From contig NZ_FOQO01000004.1 in NCBI RefSeq assembly GCF_900113765.1, positions 62,001 to 126,000 on the forward strand: a stretch of DNA of 64,000 bases, given 5' to 3'. This document shows positions 8,824 to 16,081 of this stretch, piece by piece. The stretch comes from Parapedobacter indicus (GTDB taxonomy: Bacteria; Bacteroidota; Bacteroidia; Sphingobacteriales; Sphingobacteriaceae). The stretch's first letter is position 1; each line of letters opens with the position of its first letter. The notes beneath the pieces are model-generated. The model saw only the letters and a program-made list of their open reading frames with translations. It did no database searches and was not told the DNA's origin. Both the position numbers and the translations under genes were made by a program.

Positions 8824-9789
8824 GTGAAAAGCAATTCCGAAATCAAAAATATCGCAACAAATGTATTGAAGCAGGAGTCGGACGCTTTAAACAATTTGAT
8901 CAAACGGATTGATAGTGATTTCATTGCTGTGGTACACGATATCCTAACCCTTCGGGGAAGGGTTATCGTAACAGGAGTTGGCAAAAGCGCAATCATCGCC
9001 CAAAAGATTGTGGCCACGCTGAATTCCACAGGTACACCCGCCATTTTTATGCACGCCGCCGATGCCATACATGGCGATCTTGGCATCATCCAGCAGGATG
9101 ATCTGGTGATTGCAGTTTCCAAAAGCGGCAATACCCCCGAAATAAAGGTATTGGTACCGCTACTGCGGCAAACATCCAGCCGGCTGGTGGCATTGGTGGG
9201 AAATACGCAATCTTATTTAGCCGACCACGCCGACTACATCCTGGATACGACGGTGGAAAAAGAAGCCTGCCCGCATAATCTCGCTCCTACCACCAGCACA
9301 ACGGCTCAACTGGCCATGGGCGATGCCCTTGCCATCTGCTTGTTGGAGTGCCGACAATTCAGCGACCGTGATTTTGCGCGCTATCATCCAGGTGGCGCTT
9401 TAGGCAAACGTCTGTATCTGAAAGTTTCCGACCTTGCCGCACAAAACAGTAAACCGTCCGTACAACCGGAAGCTCCGGTACAGGAGGTCATTGTATCCAT
9501 TACCAAACACCGATTGGGTGCCGTTGCCGTAGTGGATGGCACGCAACTTGCTGGCATTATCACCGACGGAGACATCCGACGTATGCTGGAAAACCATACA
9601 CAGATTGGGCAGCTCACCGCCAAAGATATCATGGGTCGTACGCCCAAAACAATCGACCGGAATGAACTGGCTGTACAGGCCTTTGACATGATGCGGAAAC
9701 ATAACATTACGCAACTTTTGGTGCTACATAATCAATCATACGATGGGATAATACATTTGCATGACTTGTTAAAAGAAGGGATTATTTGA
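8824..9789 (+). CDS. kdsD: D-arabinose 5-phosphate isomerase (KpsF/GutQ type)
   Basis: 321 residues from the GTG at 8824, where homology with other KdsD proteins begins (SEIKNIATNVLKQE). An in-frame ATG at 8767 would add 19 residues without family resemblance. The SIS domain (about 30-175) has GRVIVTGVGKSAIIAQKIVATLNSTGTP, the DAIHGDLG segment and VISKSGNTPE-like AVSKSGNTPEIK. Two CBS domains follow (about 205-320), with GAVAVVDGTQLAGIITDGDIRR in the first. It interconverts ribulose 5-phosphate and arabinose 5-phosphate, the first step to KDO, and so feeds the KdsA enzyme encoded nearby. Confidence 0.9.
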   Translation: MKSNSEIKNIATNVLKQESDALNNLIKRIDSDFIAVVHDILTLRGRVIVTGVGKSAIIAQKIVATLNSTGTPAIFMHAADAIHGDLGIIQQDDLVIAVSKSGNTPEIKVLVPLLRQTSSRLVALVGNTQSYLADHADYILDTTVEKEACPHNLAPTTSTTAQLAMGDALAICLLECRQFSDRDFARYHPGGALGKRLYLKVSDLAAQNSKPSVQPEAPVQEVIVSITKHRLGAVAVVDGTQLAGIITDGDIRRMLENHTQIGQLTAKDIMGRTPKTIDRNELAVQAFDMMRKHNITQLLVLHNQSYDGIIHLHDLLKEGII

Positions 9790-9843
9790 CAGAACACTGA
9801 TGATACAGATTGAACGATTATCGCAGATTAACGCAATTTTAGT

Positions 9844-9851
9844 TAAGTTTG
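9844..9851 (+). promoter_or_regulatory. Putative -7 element upstream of manC
   Basis: TAAGTTTG matches the Bacteroidota -7 consensus TAnnTTTG and lies about 100 bp before the manC ATG. No good -33 TTTG is seen at 19-21 bp upstream. The surrounding word CGCAATTTTAnnTAAGTTTGC recurs almost unchanged in front of purH (48903-48922), which supports a shared promoter. Confidence 0.45.
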
Positions 9852-9948
9852 CCTACAGGAACTAACGAAAAAAATTTAAAACCCATAAGCAGATACACAT
9901 GGCAGACAGCCAAAAGCCGATAGCTGATAGCCGAAAAAAGAAACATAC

Positions 9949-11031
9949 ATGAAGAATTACTATGCCGTAATTATGGCCGGTGGAATCGGAAGCCGGTTTT
10001 GGCCCGTGAGCCGCACCAAGCTGCCTAAACAGTTTATCGACATGATGGGTACCGGAAAAACACTTATCCAGGCAACTTATGATCGTTTCCGGAAAATTGT
10101 ACCAAAGGAAAACATTTTCGTGGCTACCAATGAATCCTATGCCAGCTTGGTACGGGAGCAGTTGCCAGAATTAACCGAGCACCAGTTAATATTGGAGCCT
10201 ATCATGCGCAATACAGCGCCTTGCATTGCTTATGCCAGCCATAAGATCCAACAACTGAACCCCGAAGCAACCATGGTCATCGCCCCGGCAGATCACCTGA
10301 TTCTGGAAACCGATGTGTTTGCAGAAGATGTAGTCAAGGGGCTTAAGTGCGCAGAAAAAAATGACTGGCTGATCACGTTGGGTATCAAGCCTTCCCGGCC
10401 CGACACGGGCTACGGTTACATCCAATACGGCAAAAGCGCAACCGTGCCGGGGTTAAAAAAAGTAAAGACATTTACTGAAAAGCCCAACCTCGAGCTTGCT
10501 AAAACATTTCTCCAAAGCGGCGATTTTCTATGGAATGCCGGCATATTTATTTGGTCTGCCAAATCGATTATCCAGGCATTCGATAAATATCAGACCGAAA
10601 TGAATGAGGTGTTTAAAGAAGGAACCGAGATATACAATTCCCACCGCGAGGCGAAATTCATTTCCGGAGCTTTTGTTCGCTGTGTGAACATCTCCATTGA
10701 CTTCGCCATCATGGAAAAGGCCGACAACGTTTATGTGCTGCCTACCGATTTTAGCTGGTCGGACCTCGGTACGTGGTCTTCCGTTTACGAATTAGCCGAA
10801 AAGGATTACCTGGGCAATGTATCTGCTTCGTCGGAACATGTTATCGTATACGATTCATCCAATTGCATGATCCATGCACCGAAGAATAAATTAGTGATTG
10901 TCAAGGGACTGCACAACTTCATTGTTGTTCAGTCGGATGATACCCTCATGATTTGTCCAAAAGACCAGGAGCAGGGAGTGAAACAGATTGTTGCCGATGT
11001 AAAGGAGAAATTCGGGAATACGTATGTTTGA
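9949..11031 (+). CDS. manC: Mannose-1-phosphate guanylyltransferase
   Basis: 360 residues. It makes GDP-mannose from GTP and mannose 1-phosphate for capsule, O-antigen or protein glycosylation. The nucleotidyltransferase signature VIMAGGIGSRFWPVSRTKLPKQ lies at residues 7-28 (shown here in part: AGGIGSRFWPVSRTKLPKQ). Other conserved blocks are EPIMRNTAPCIAYA, APADHLI, GYGYIQYG, TFTEKP, FLWNAGIF and FSWSDLGTW. The length fits the short form with no C-terminal isomerase cupin, so it is the monofunctional enzyme. The enoyl-CoA hydratase gene starts 2 bp after its stop. Confidence 0.92.
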   Translation: MKNYYAVIMAGGIGSRFWPVSRTKLPKQFIDMMGTGKTLIQATYDRFRKIVPKENIFVATNESYASLVREQLPELTEHQLILEPIMRNTAPCIAYASHKIQQLNPEATMVIAPADHLILETDVFAEDVVKGLKCAEKNDWLITLGIKPSRPDTGYGYIQYGKSATVPGLKKVKTFTEKPNLELAKTFLQSGDFLWNAGIFIWSAKSIIQAFDKYQTEMNEVFKEGTEIYNSHREAKFISGAFVRCVNISIDFAIMEKADNVYVLPTDFSWSDLGTWSSVYELAEKDYLGNVSASSEHVIVYDSSNCMIHAPKNKLVIVKGLHNFIVVQSDDTLMICPKDQEQGVKQIVADVKEKFGNTYV

Positions 11032-11033
11032 CG

Positions 11034-11795
11034 ATGGATCAAGGATTCGTAAAAGCGGAAATCAACGACAATGGCCTGGCAGTAATCACTTTTGGGCATC
11101 CGGCTCATAATTCGCTGCCGTCGGGCTTGCTCAACGAACTGAGCAAACAAATTCACGCTGCAGGCAAGCATCGTAATACACGTCTTATCCTGCTGCAAAG
11201 CAGTGGTGACCGCACATTTTGCGCGGGTGCTAGTTTTGATGAATTACTCGCCATAACCGACGAAGGAGCGGGAACTGCTTTTTTTTCGGGATTTGCCGAT
11301 GTTATCAACGCGATCCGTATCTCGCCGAAACTTGTCATTGGACGGACACAGGGAAAGGCCGTAGGCGGCGGTGTGGGGTTAATGGCAGCATGTGACTACT
11401 GCTTCGCTACGAAACAGGCTGCCGTTAAACTCAGCGAAGTCAGTCTTAACATCGGTCCGTTTGTCATTGCTCCGGCTTTGGAGCGAAAAATTGGTATATC
11501 GGCATTTACCCAGCTTTCATTGAACCCTACGCGCTTTTTCGACCCACAATGGGCGCTGCAAGTAGGCCTTATCCATTCCATACAACCAACGATTCCCGAA
11601 ATGGATCGCGCCATCCAGCAATTTTGTGAACCGTTGCTTACCAAAAACCTGGAAGCACTTGTAGCACTCAAACAGACCCTGTGGCAAGGTACCGCGCATT
11701 GGGAGCAACTGCTTTACGAACAAGCGGCTATCAGCGGTCGGTTGGCACTCAGTGCGGAGACGAAACAATTGCTCACGGAGTTTAAAGGGAATTGA
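11034..11795 (+). CDS. Enoyl-CoA hydratase/isomerase family protein
   Basis: 253 residues from the ATG at 11034, which sits 2 bp after the manC stop. The crotonase fold is clear: the oxyanion-hole strand DRTFCAGASFDEL (about 62-74) and GKAVGGGVGLMAACDYCFA (about 106-124), then LSEVSLNIGPFVIAPAL. The Glu in SEVSLN matches the first catalytic Glu of hydratases. The position of the second Glu is not obviously conserved (FTQLSLNP). The SEVxLxxxPxxIxP pattern resembles methylglutaconyl-CoA hydratases of leucine breakdown. Substrate cannot be fixed from sequence. The pairing with manC probably reflects shared transcription only. Confidence 0.8.
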   Translation: MDQGFVKAEINDNGLAVITFGHPAHNSLPSGLLNELSKQIHAAGKHRNTRLILLQSSGDRTFCAGASFDELLAITDEGAGTAFFSGFADVINAIRISPKLVIGRTQGKAVGGGVGLMAACDYCFATKQAAVKLSEVSLNIGPFVIAPALERKIGISAFTQLSLNPTRFFDPQWALQVGLIHSIQPTIPEMDRAIQQFCEPLLTKNLEALVALKQTLWQGTAHWEQLLYEQAAISGRLALSAETKQLLTEFKGN

Positions 11796-11804
11796 TCGCA
11801 TACC

Positions 11805-13709
11805 ATGCAAAGATCTTTATATCTTTTATTGCTGTACAACGTATTGTTTTGCTTTTCGGGATATGGCCAGATGCGGTCGGACAACAGGCGGGCACAAGCA
11901 GCTTTTGAAAAGGCTGGGAACCAATTGAGAAACCATCAATACGATCTGGCCATTGCTTCGCTGGAATCTGCGGTTGCCTTGGATACCGGATTTGCAGCGG
12001 CTTACCAACAACTGGGTGACATTTACCGCAGGCAGCAAAACTATGAAAAAGCGACATTGCAATATGGCCGTGTGGTTCAGCTGGATCCGGCATTGACAGC
12101 GCTCACCTGGTTTGGCTTGGGAGAAAGCCTTCTGCATACAGGCCGGTATCAGGAAGCCTTGCCCCCATTGCGACGGTACCTGGCCACACCCGGACTGGAT
12201 GCAGCGGGTAAGCGGCTTACTTCGAAATACATCGCCGATTGCGAATTTAGCCTCGCGGCACTCAAGCGCCCCCAGACCTTCCATCCGCGTAATCCCGGAC
12301 CGGCTATCAACAGCCAATACGACGAATATTTTCCCCGACTTACAGCGGATTACCGAAACATTATTTTCACCCGCAAGGAAAACAACCAAGAGAATTTCTA
12401 CGAAAGCACGCAGGATAGCAGCGGAGAATGGCTGACGGCGTCACTTTTACAGGGAGATATCAATTCTGAACTGTATAACGAGGGTGCCCACTGTATTTCT
12501 CCCGATGGAAAATACCTGTTTTTTACGGGCTGTAACCGCCCGGATGGATTGGGGAGTTGTGATATCTACGTATCCCGCCGGGAGGGTGGTTTTTGGGGCG
12601 CTCCTTATAATATTGGAGCTCCCGTCAACAGCGGCGGCTGGGAAGCGCAACCCGCACTGGCAGCAGATGGACGCACGCTCTATTTCGTGAGCAACCGGCG
12701 CGGCGGACAGGGTGGCTACGACATTTGGAAATCACAGCTTCAAGGGGATGGCCAATGGGGAGCGCCGGTAAACCTTGGCCCCGCGGTCAATACAAGCTAC
12801 GACGAGAGTTCACCCTATATCCATGCGGACAACCGCACCCTGTACTTTGCATCAGATGGATGGCCCGGATTCGGGGAGAAAGACATTTTCCGAAGCCAGC
12901 TGGATAGTGCCGGTAAGTGGCAGGAGCCGACCAACCTCGGGTACCCCATCAACGACCACCACGAGCAGAGTGCCCTCACGGTGAGCATGAACGGTAAACA
13001 GGCTTTCTTTTCGACACGCAGGGACGATGCGGTCGGTGGACTGGATATTTATTGGTTTGATCTGCCGCAGGCCGTGCGTCCCCACCCAGTGGCGTACCTG
13101 AAGGGAACCATCGTGGATGCAGAAACTGAGTCGCCGGTTCAGGCCAACGTAATCGTCACCGACATCGTGGCGAATCAGGTACTGTATAACGAACAGGCCG
13201 ATTACGAAGATGGCACCTTCCTGGCTCCCCTACCCTTTGGCAAAACGTATGCGCTGCACATTAAACAGCCCGGGTACCTGTTTTTCTCAGAAAATTATCC
13301 GCTTGACGATAGCGCCAAAATCAACGATGCTTATGAAGTCCGTATTGCGTTATCCCGCATCAAAGTGGGCAGCACCGGTACGCTCAACAACGTTTTCTTC
13401 GACATCGATCGCTACGAATTGCTTCCGAAATCCAAGATTGACCTCGATAATCTCGTAGAATTCCTAAACCTGAATAAAACGGTACGGGTGGAAATCGGCG
13501 GGCATACCGATAATACAGGTAGCGAAGCCCATAATCAAACGCTATCGGAAAACCGGGCCAAAGCCGTGCACGATTACCTGCTTCATGCCGGCGTTATAGC
13601 ATCCCGCCTAACCTACAAAGGATACGGCCAATCTCAGCCCGTTGCGACCAATGAAACGGATGAAGGCAGGCAACTCAACCGTCGCACGGATTTTAAGATT
13701 ATGGAATGA
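11805..13709 (+). CDS. PorE-like OmpA family protein (TPR, beta-propeller, CRD, OmpA domain)
   Basis: 634 residues with a signal peptide (cleavage near SGYGQ). Domains in order: TPR repeats (about 25-150, with YDLAIASLESAVALD and YEKATLQYGRVVQLDP), a PD40-type propeller (about 165-420, repeated blades with YLFFTGCNRP, LYFVSNRRGG and LYFASDGWPG), a carboxypeptidase-regulatory-like beta domain (about 430-510) and a peptidoglycan-binding OmpA_C domain (about 525-634, IGGHTDNTG and NRAKAVHDYL). This is the four-domain order of P. gingivalis PorE, a periplasmic type IX secretion protein. Bacteroidota genomes have several paralogues with this order, so a direct PorE role is inference. It starts 9 bp after the hydratase gene. 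Confidence 0.75.
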   Translation: MQRSLYLLLLYNVLFCFSGYGQMRSDNRRAQAAFEKAGNQLRNHQYDLAIASLESAVALDTGFAAAYQQLGDIYRRQQNYEKATLQYGRVVQLDPALTALTWFGLGESLLHTGRYQEALPPLRRYLATPGLDAAGKRLTSKYIADCEFSLAALKRPQTFHPRNPGPAINSQYDEYFPRLTADYRNIIFTRKENNQENFYESTQDSSGEWLTASLLQGDINSELYNEGAHCISPDGKYLFFTGCNRPDGLGSCDIYVSRREGGFWGAPYNIGAPVNSGGWEAQPALAADGRTLYFVSNRRGGQGGYDIWKSQLQGDGQWGAPVNLGPAVNTSYDESSPYIHADNRTLYFASDGWPGFGEKDIFRSQLDSAGKWQEPTNLGYPINDHHEQSALTVSMNGKQAFFSTRRDDAVGGLDIYWFDLPQAVRPHPVAYLKGTIVDAETESPVQANVIVTDIVANQVLYNEQADYEDGTFLAPLPFGKTYALHIKQPGYLFFSENYPLDDSAKINDAYEVRIALSRIKVGSTGTLNNVFFDIDRYELLPKSKIDLDNLVEFLNLNKTVRVEIGGHTDNTGSEAHNQTLSENRAKAVHDYLLHAGVIASRLTYKGYGQSQPVATNETDEGRQLNRRTDFKIME

Positions 13710-13757
13710 CGTCTTAACCAGTTAAGACTTCGATAAATTCCTCGGCTGTGACAATAA

Positions 13758-14117
13758 TTATTTTGGGAAATGCCAGTTTTTTGCCACATTGAAATGTTTA
13801 TCATTTGTCACCAAGTAGTCTGCAGAGGAGGCCACGGCAACGTCGAAAAATTTATTGTCGTCACGGTCCTTCTTTATTGCATCCCAGTTATAAGATACAC
13901 GTTGGTACAATACATCGATACTTTCTTCGAAAATATCCATCACTATTTTTGTAGCCCTCGGAGCGTGTTCTTGAAGGATTTCTTCGTATTCGGTTAAGAT
14001 ATCCTGATTGACGGCAATCTTGAAAGCACCATCAAGAAATGAATTCCAAATATATCGCAAGGGGCTATTGGGGCCAATAGCCGATAAACGGACGTTGGAG
14101 TCTAAAACTACGACCAC
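13758..14117 (-). CDS. PIN-domain toxin (COG1569-like), possibly continued by a -1 frameshift
   Basis: 119 residues from a GTG at 14117, 5 bp after the antitoxin stop. The PIN nuclease fold is seen in VVLDSNVRLSAI (catalytic Asp near residue 6), an acidic YEEIL helix, DRDDNKFFDVAVASSADYLVTND (second acidic cluster) and the final HFNVAKNWHFPK. The zero frame then stops. In the -1 frame the next codons read IIIVTAEEFIEVLTG before a TAA at 13714-13716, and that is just how COG1569-type proteins usually end. The switch point is CCCAAAA, a canonical -1 slippery heptamer in the correct phase. The full product would be about 134 residues. A lost base or sequencing error is the alternative. Confidence 0.75.
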   Translation of the reverse strand: MVVVLDSNVRLSAIGPNSPLRYIWNSFLDGAFKIAVNQDILTEYEEILQEHAPRATKIVMDIFEESIDVLYQRVSYNWDAIKKDRDDNKFFDVAVASSADYLVTNDKHFNVAKNWHFPK

Positions 14118-14122
14118 TGAGT

Positions 14123-14353
14123 TTAATTACGTCGCGAACGGAAATGATCATGACTTAATTTGATATAATCTTCTTCGGTGATGTTATTTTCCTTTTCCCA
14201 CTCCCCCATCACTTCATCGAGTTGATTTGCCAATAATCGAACCACATACCGACGGATTTTCTGGAATTCCGAATCTGGAAGCGGGTCTTTAAGCAACCGT
14301 AACATCATCAGTTGTTGTTCATTCAATGAATCAGGGATTTTCAAAGTCGCCAT
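14123..14353 (-). CDS. Antitoxin of the PIN-type toxin-antitoxin pair
   Basis: 76 residues from the ATG at 14353. It is mostly helical and charged, with a short N-terminal beta-like strand (MATLKIPDSL) as in small DNA-binding antitoxins, then EFQKIRRYVVRLLANQLDEVMGEWEKENN and an EEDYIKLSHDHFRSRRN tail. I do not recognise a named antitoxin family. The call rests on size, on the 5-bp spacing to the PIN gene and on an 18-bp inverted repeat just upstream of its start that could be its operator. Confidence 0.6.
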   Translation of the reverse strand: MATLKIPDSLNEQQLMMLRLLKDPLPDSEFQKIRRYVVRLLANQLDEVMGEWEKENNITEEDYIKLSHDHFRSRRN

Positions 14354-14355
14354 AC

Positions 14356-14373
14356 GCAAATATAAATATTTGC
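14356..14373. promoter_or_regulatory. Inverted repeat at the antitoxin start (candidate autoregulatory operator)
   Basis: GCAAATATAAATATTTGC reads as an 8-bp inverted repeat around a 2-bp centre and begins 3 bp upstream of the antitoxin ATG. Toxin-antitoxin operons of this kind usually repress themselves from such a site. Confidence 0.5.
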
Positions 14374-14399
14374 TTCCTTTCCATCAACTTTTGTTTAAG

Positions 14400-14430
14400 T
14401 TGGGTTATTTCAAAATAACTTTTAACTTTG
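14400..14430 (+). promoter_or_regulatory. Promoter of the secreted gluconolactonase gene
   Basis: TTGG at 14400-14403, a 19-bp spacer and TAACTTTG at 14423-14430, close to the Bacteroidota pattern. Transcription would start near 14437, leaving a leader of about 83 nt before the ATG at 14520. Confidence 0.5.
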
Positions 14431-14519
14431 TTTACATGGCAATGCCTAAACTGTTTATCCCACAAACGGCTTTAAAAAGATGGTTTGATATAATTTTTCA
14501 ACTTGATGATCACTTTAAT

Positions 14520-15401
14520 ATGAACAGCAAAATATATCTTTCTACATTATTATCTATCTCTATCAGCCTGGCATGCACCGCCCAAATTGTCGCACCCGGT
14601 GCCCAGTTGCAACTCGTGTCAGACCAATTCAGTTTTACAGAGGGGCCTGCTGCGGATGCGGCGGGAAACGTGTTCTTTACCGACCAGCCCAATAACCGGA
14701 TATGGAAATACGACACGAACGGCAAGCTGTCCATCTTTATGGAGCCGGCCGGCCGAGCCAACGGTTTGTATTTCGATCAGGAAGGTTACCTAATCGCCTG
14801 CGCGGATGAGCAATATGAGTTGTGGCGCATCGACATGGACAAACAAGTTCAAAAATTGGCGGTCAATTATAAAGATTCGCTCTTCAATGGACCCAATGAC
14901 GTGTGGGTATCCCCGTCATCAGGGGCGATCTATTTTACGGATCCTTACTATCAACGGGATTATTGGGAACGCACGTCTCCGGATATGCAAGACCGAGCGC
15001 TGTATGTATACCGCGATGGGCAGGTGACCCGTTTAGATAGCCAATTCAAGCAACCAAACGGGATCATTGGTACACCAGATGGCAAACTTCTTTATGTCGC
15101 AGATATTGGCGATCGTAAAATCTATCGCTATACGATCCAAGCCGATGGCACGTTAGCTGATAAACAGCTGTTTGCTTCCCAGGGATCCGACGGGATGACC
15201 ATCGATGACAAGGGCAACATCTACCTCACCGGCAAGGGCATAGATGTATATAATCCCGCCGGCCAAAAAATCGAGCATATCGATATCCCGGCAAACTGGA
15301 CCGCAAATGTCTGCTTTGGTGGTACTGACCGTAATCTACTTTTCATTACGGCCAGTGAAAAAGCATTTACCTTGAAAATGGCGGTAAAGGAAGGCCGGTA
15401 G
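14520..15401 (+). CDS. Secreted SMP-30/gluconolactonase-family lactonase
   Basis: 293 residues from the ATG at 14520. The frame is open for 50 codons further upstream, but this start gives a clean signal peptide (MNSKIYLSTLLSISISLACTAQ). The six-bladed propeller carries the expected metal ligands: Glu in SFTEGPAAD, Asn in GPNDVWV, Asn in QPNGIIGTPDG and Asp in GSDGMTIDDKG. It should hydrolyse sugar lactones or related esters in the periplasm, unlike the cytoplasmic SMP-30 protein of the PUL at 24460-25371. It stands alone between a toxin-antitoxin pair and a convergent PfpI gene. Substrate is unknown. Confidence 0.8.
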   Translation: MNSKIYLSTLLSISISLACTAQIVAPGAQLQLVSDQFSFTEGPAADAAGNVFFTDQPNNRIWKYDTNGKLSIFMEPAGRANGLYFDQEGYLIACADEQYELWRIDMDKQVQKLAVNYKDSLFNGPNDVWVSPSSGAIYFTDPYYQRDYWERTSPDMQDRALYVYRDGQVTRLDSQFKQPNGIIGTPDGKLLYVADIGDRKIYRYTIQADGTLADKQLFASQGSDGMTIDDKGNIYLTGKGIDVYNPAGQKIEHIDIPANWTANVCFGGTDRNLLFITASEKAFTLKMAVKEGR

Positions 15402-15420
15402 ATCGCCTTCCATTCTTTTA
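15389..15420 (+). terminator. Possible terminator overlapping the lactonase stop codon
   Basis: A 7-bp perfect stem (GGAAGGC at 15389-15395, GCCTTCC at 15405-15411) holds the lactonase stop codon in its loop and is followed by ATTCTTTTA. It is short, so the call is tentative. It lies between convergent genes. Confidence 0.35.
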
Positions 15421-15446
15421 CTGTTTACCGCCGTGAAACATTTTCG

Positions 15447-16010
15447 CTATGCATGCTGCCCGGCGTGTTCCCCTTCTGCAAACTCTTCGATAACCTTTTC
15501 ATTGAAATCGGGAAGGTCGTCGGGCGTGCGACTGGTTACCAACCCCTGGTCAACAACCACCGCACTATCCTCCCACAGCGCACCCGCATTGATCAGGTCT
15601 TTGCTGATATTTTTTACCGACGTCATCTTCCGGCCCTCCACCACTTCGGCATTGATGAGCACCTGTGGGCCGTGGCATATCGCGGCTACGGGTTTTCCCG
15701 CTTCGAAGAAAGCCCGTACGAAGTCTAACGCTTGTTCATTCACACGGAGTTTATCGGGATTGAAAACTCCGCCCGGTAATAGCAGGGCATTGTAATCATC
15801 GGGATTTGCACGATCCAGCGGGACATCCACATCAAAATCAAGGCTCCAATCATTTCCTTTCTTCGCCCGTACGACGTCCGACTTGGGTGATACAATATGT
15901 GTGATTCCGCCAGCCATCTGAATGGCGTCCCGCGGGCTTGTTAATTCAACTTCCTCAAATCCATCTGCTGTCAAAATCGCTACTTTCCGATCTCTTAATT
16001 CATCTGCCAT
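15447..16010 (-). CDS. DJ-1/PfpI family protein (type 1 glutamine amidotransferase-like)
   Basis: 187 residues, usual length for the PfpI/YhbO branch. Conserved features are KVAILTADGFEEVEL with the acidic elbow residue, LLLPGGVFNPDKLR, and the nucleophile elbow VAAICHGPQVL with the reactive Cys and adjacent His. Family members act as stress-protective chaperones, deglycases or peptidases; the activity here cannot be decided. The gene has an unusually perfect Shine-Dalgarno sequence (AAGGAGG, 7 nt before the ATG). It follows the last PUL gene by 71 bp on the same strand but its strong ribosome site and stress-type function suggest separate control. Confidence 0.85.
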   Translation of the reverse strand: MADELRDRKVAILTADGFEEVELTSPRDAIQMAGGITHIVSPKSDVVRAKKGNDWSLDFDVDVPLDRANPDDYNALLLPGGVFNPDKLRVNEQALDFVRAFFEAGKPVAAICHGPQVLINAEVVEGRKMTSVKNISKDLINAGALWEDSAVVVDQGLVTSRTPDDLPDFNEKVIEEFAEGEHAGQHA

Positions 16011-16017
16011 AATTAAT

Positions 16018-16024
16018 CCTCCTT
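16018..16024 (-). promoter_or_regulatory. Consensus Shine-Dalgarno site of the PfpI gene
   Basis: AAGGAGG, 7 nt upstream of the ATG. Most genes in the window have no such motif, as usual in Bacteroidota. The same spacing is seen at hsp20. Confidence 0.7.
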
Positions 16025-16081
16025 TTTAACTACTTTCTCTAGTTTACAGGAGAACGGCGAAAATTGTTTTGAGAAAGCTGC

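Noticed and set aside
8817-8824. TATATTTG as a -7 box for kdsD
   Set aside because: Transcription would begin after the GTG start, and the nearest TTTG is 27 bp away, too far for the consensus spacing.
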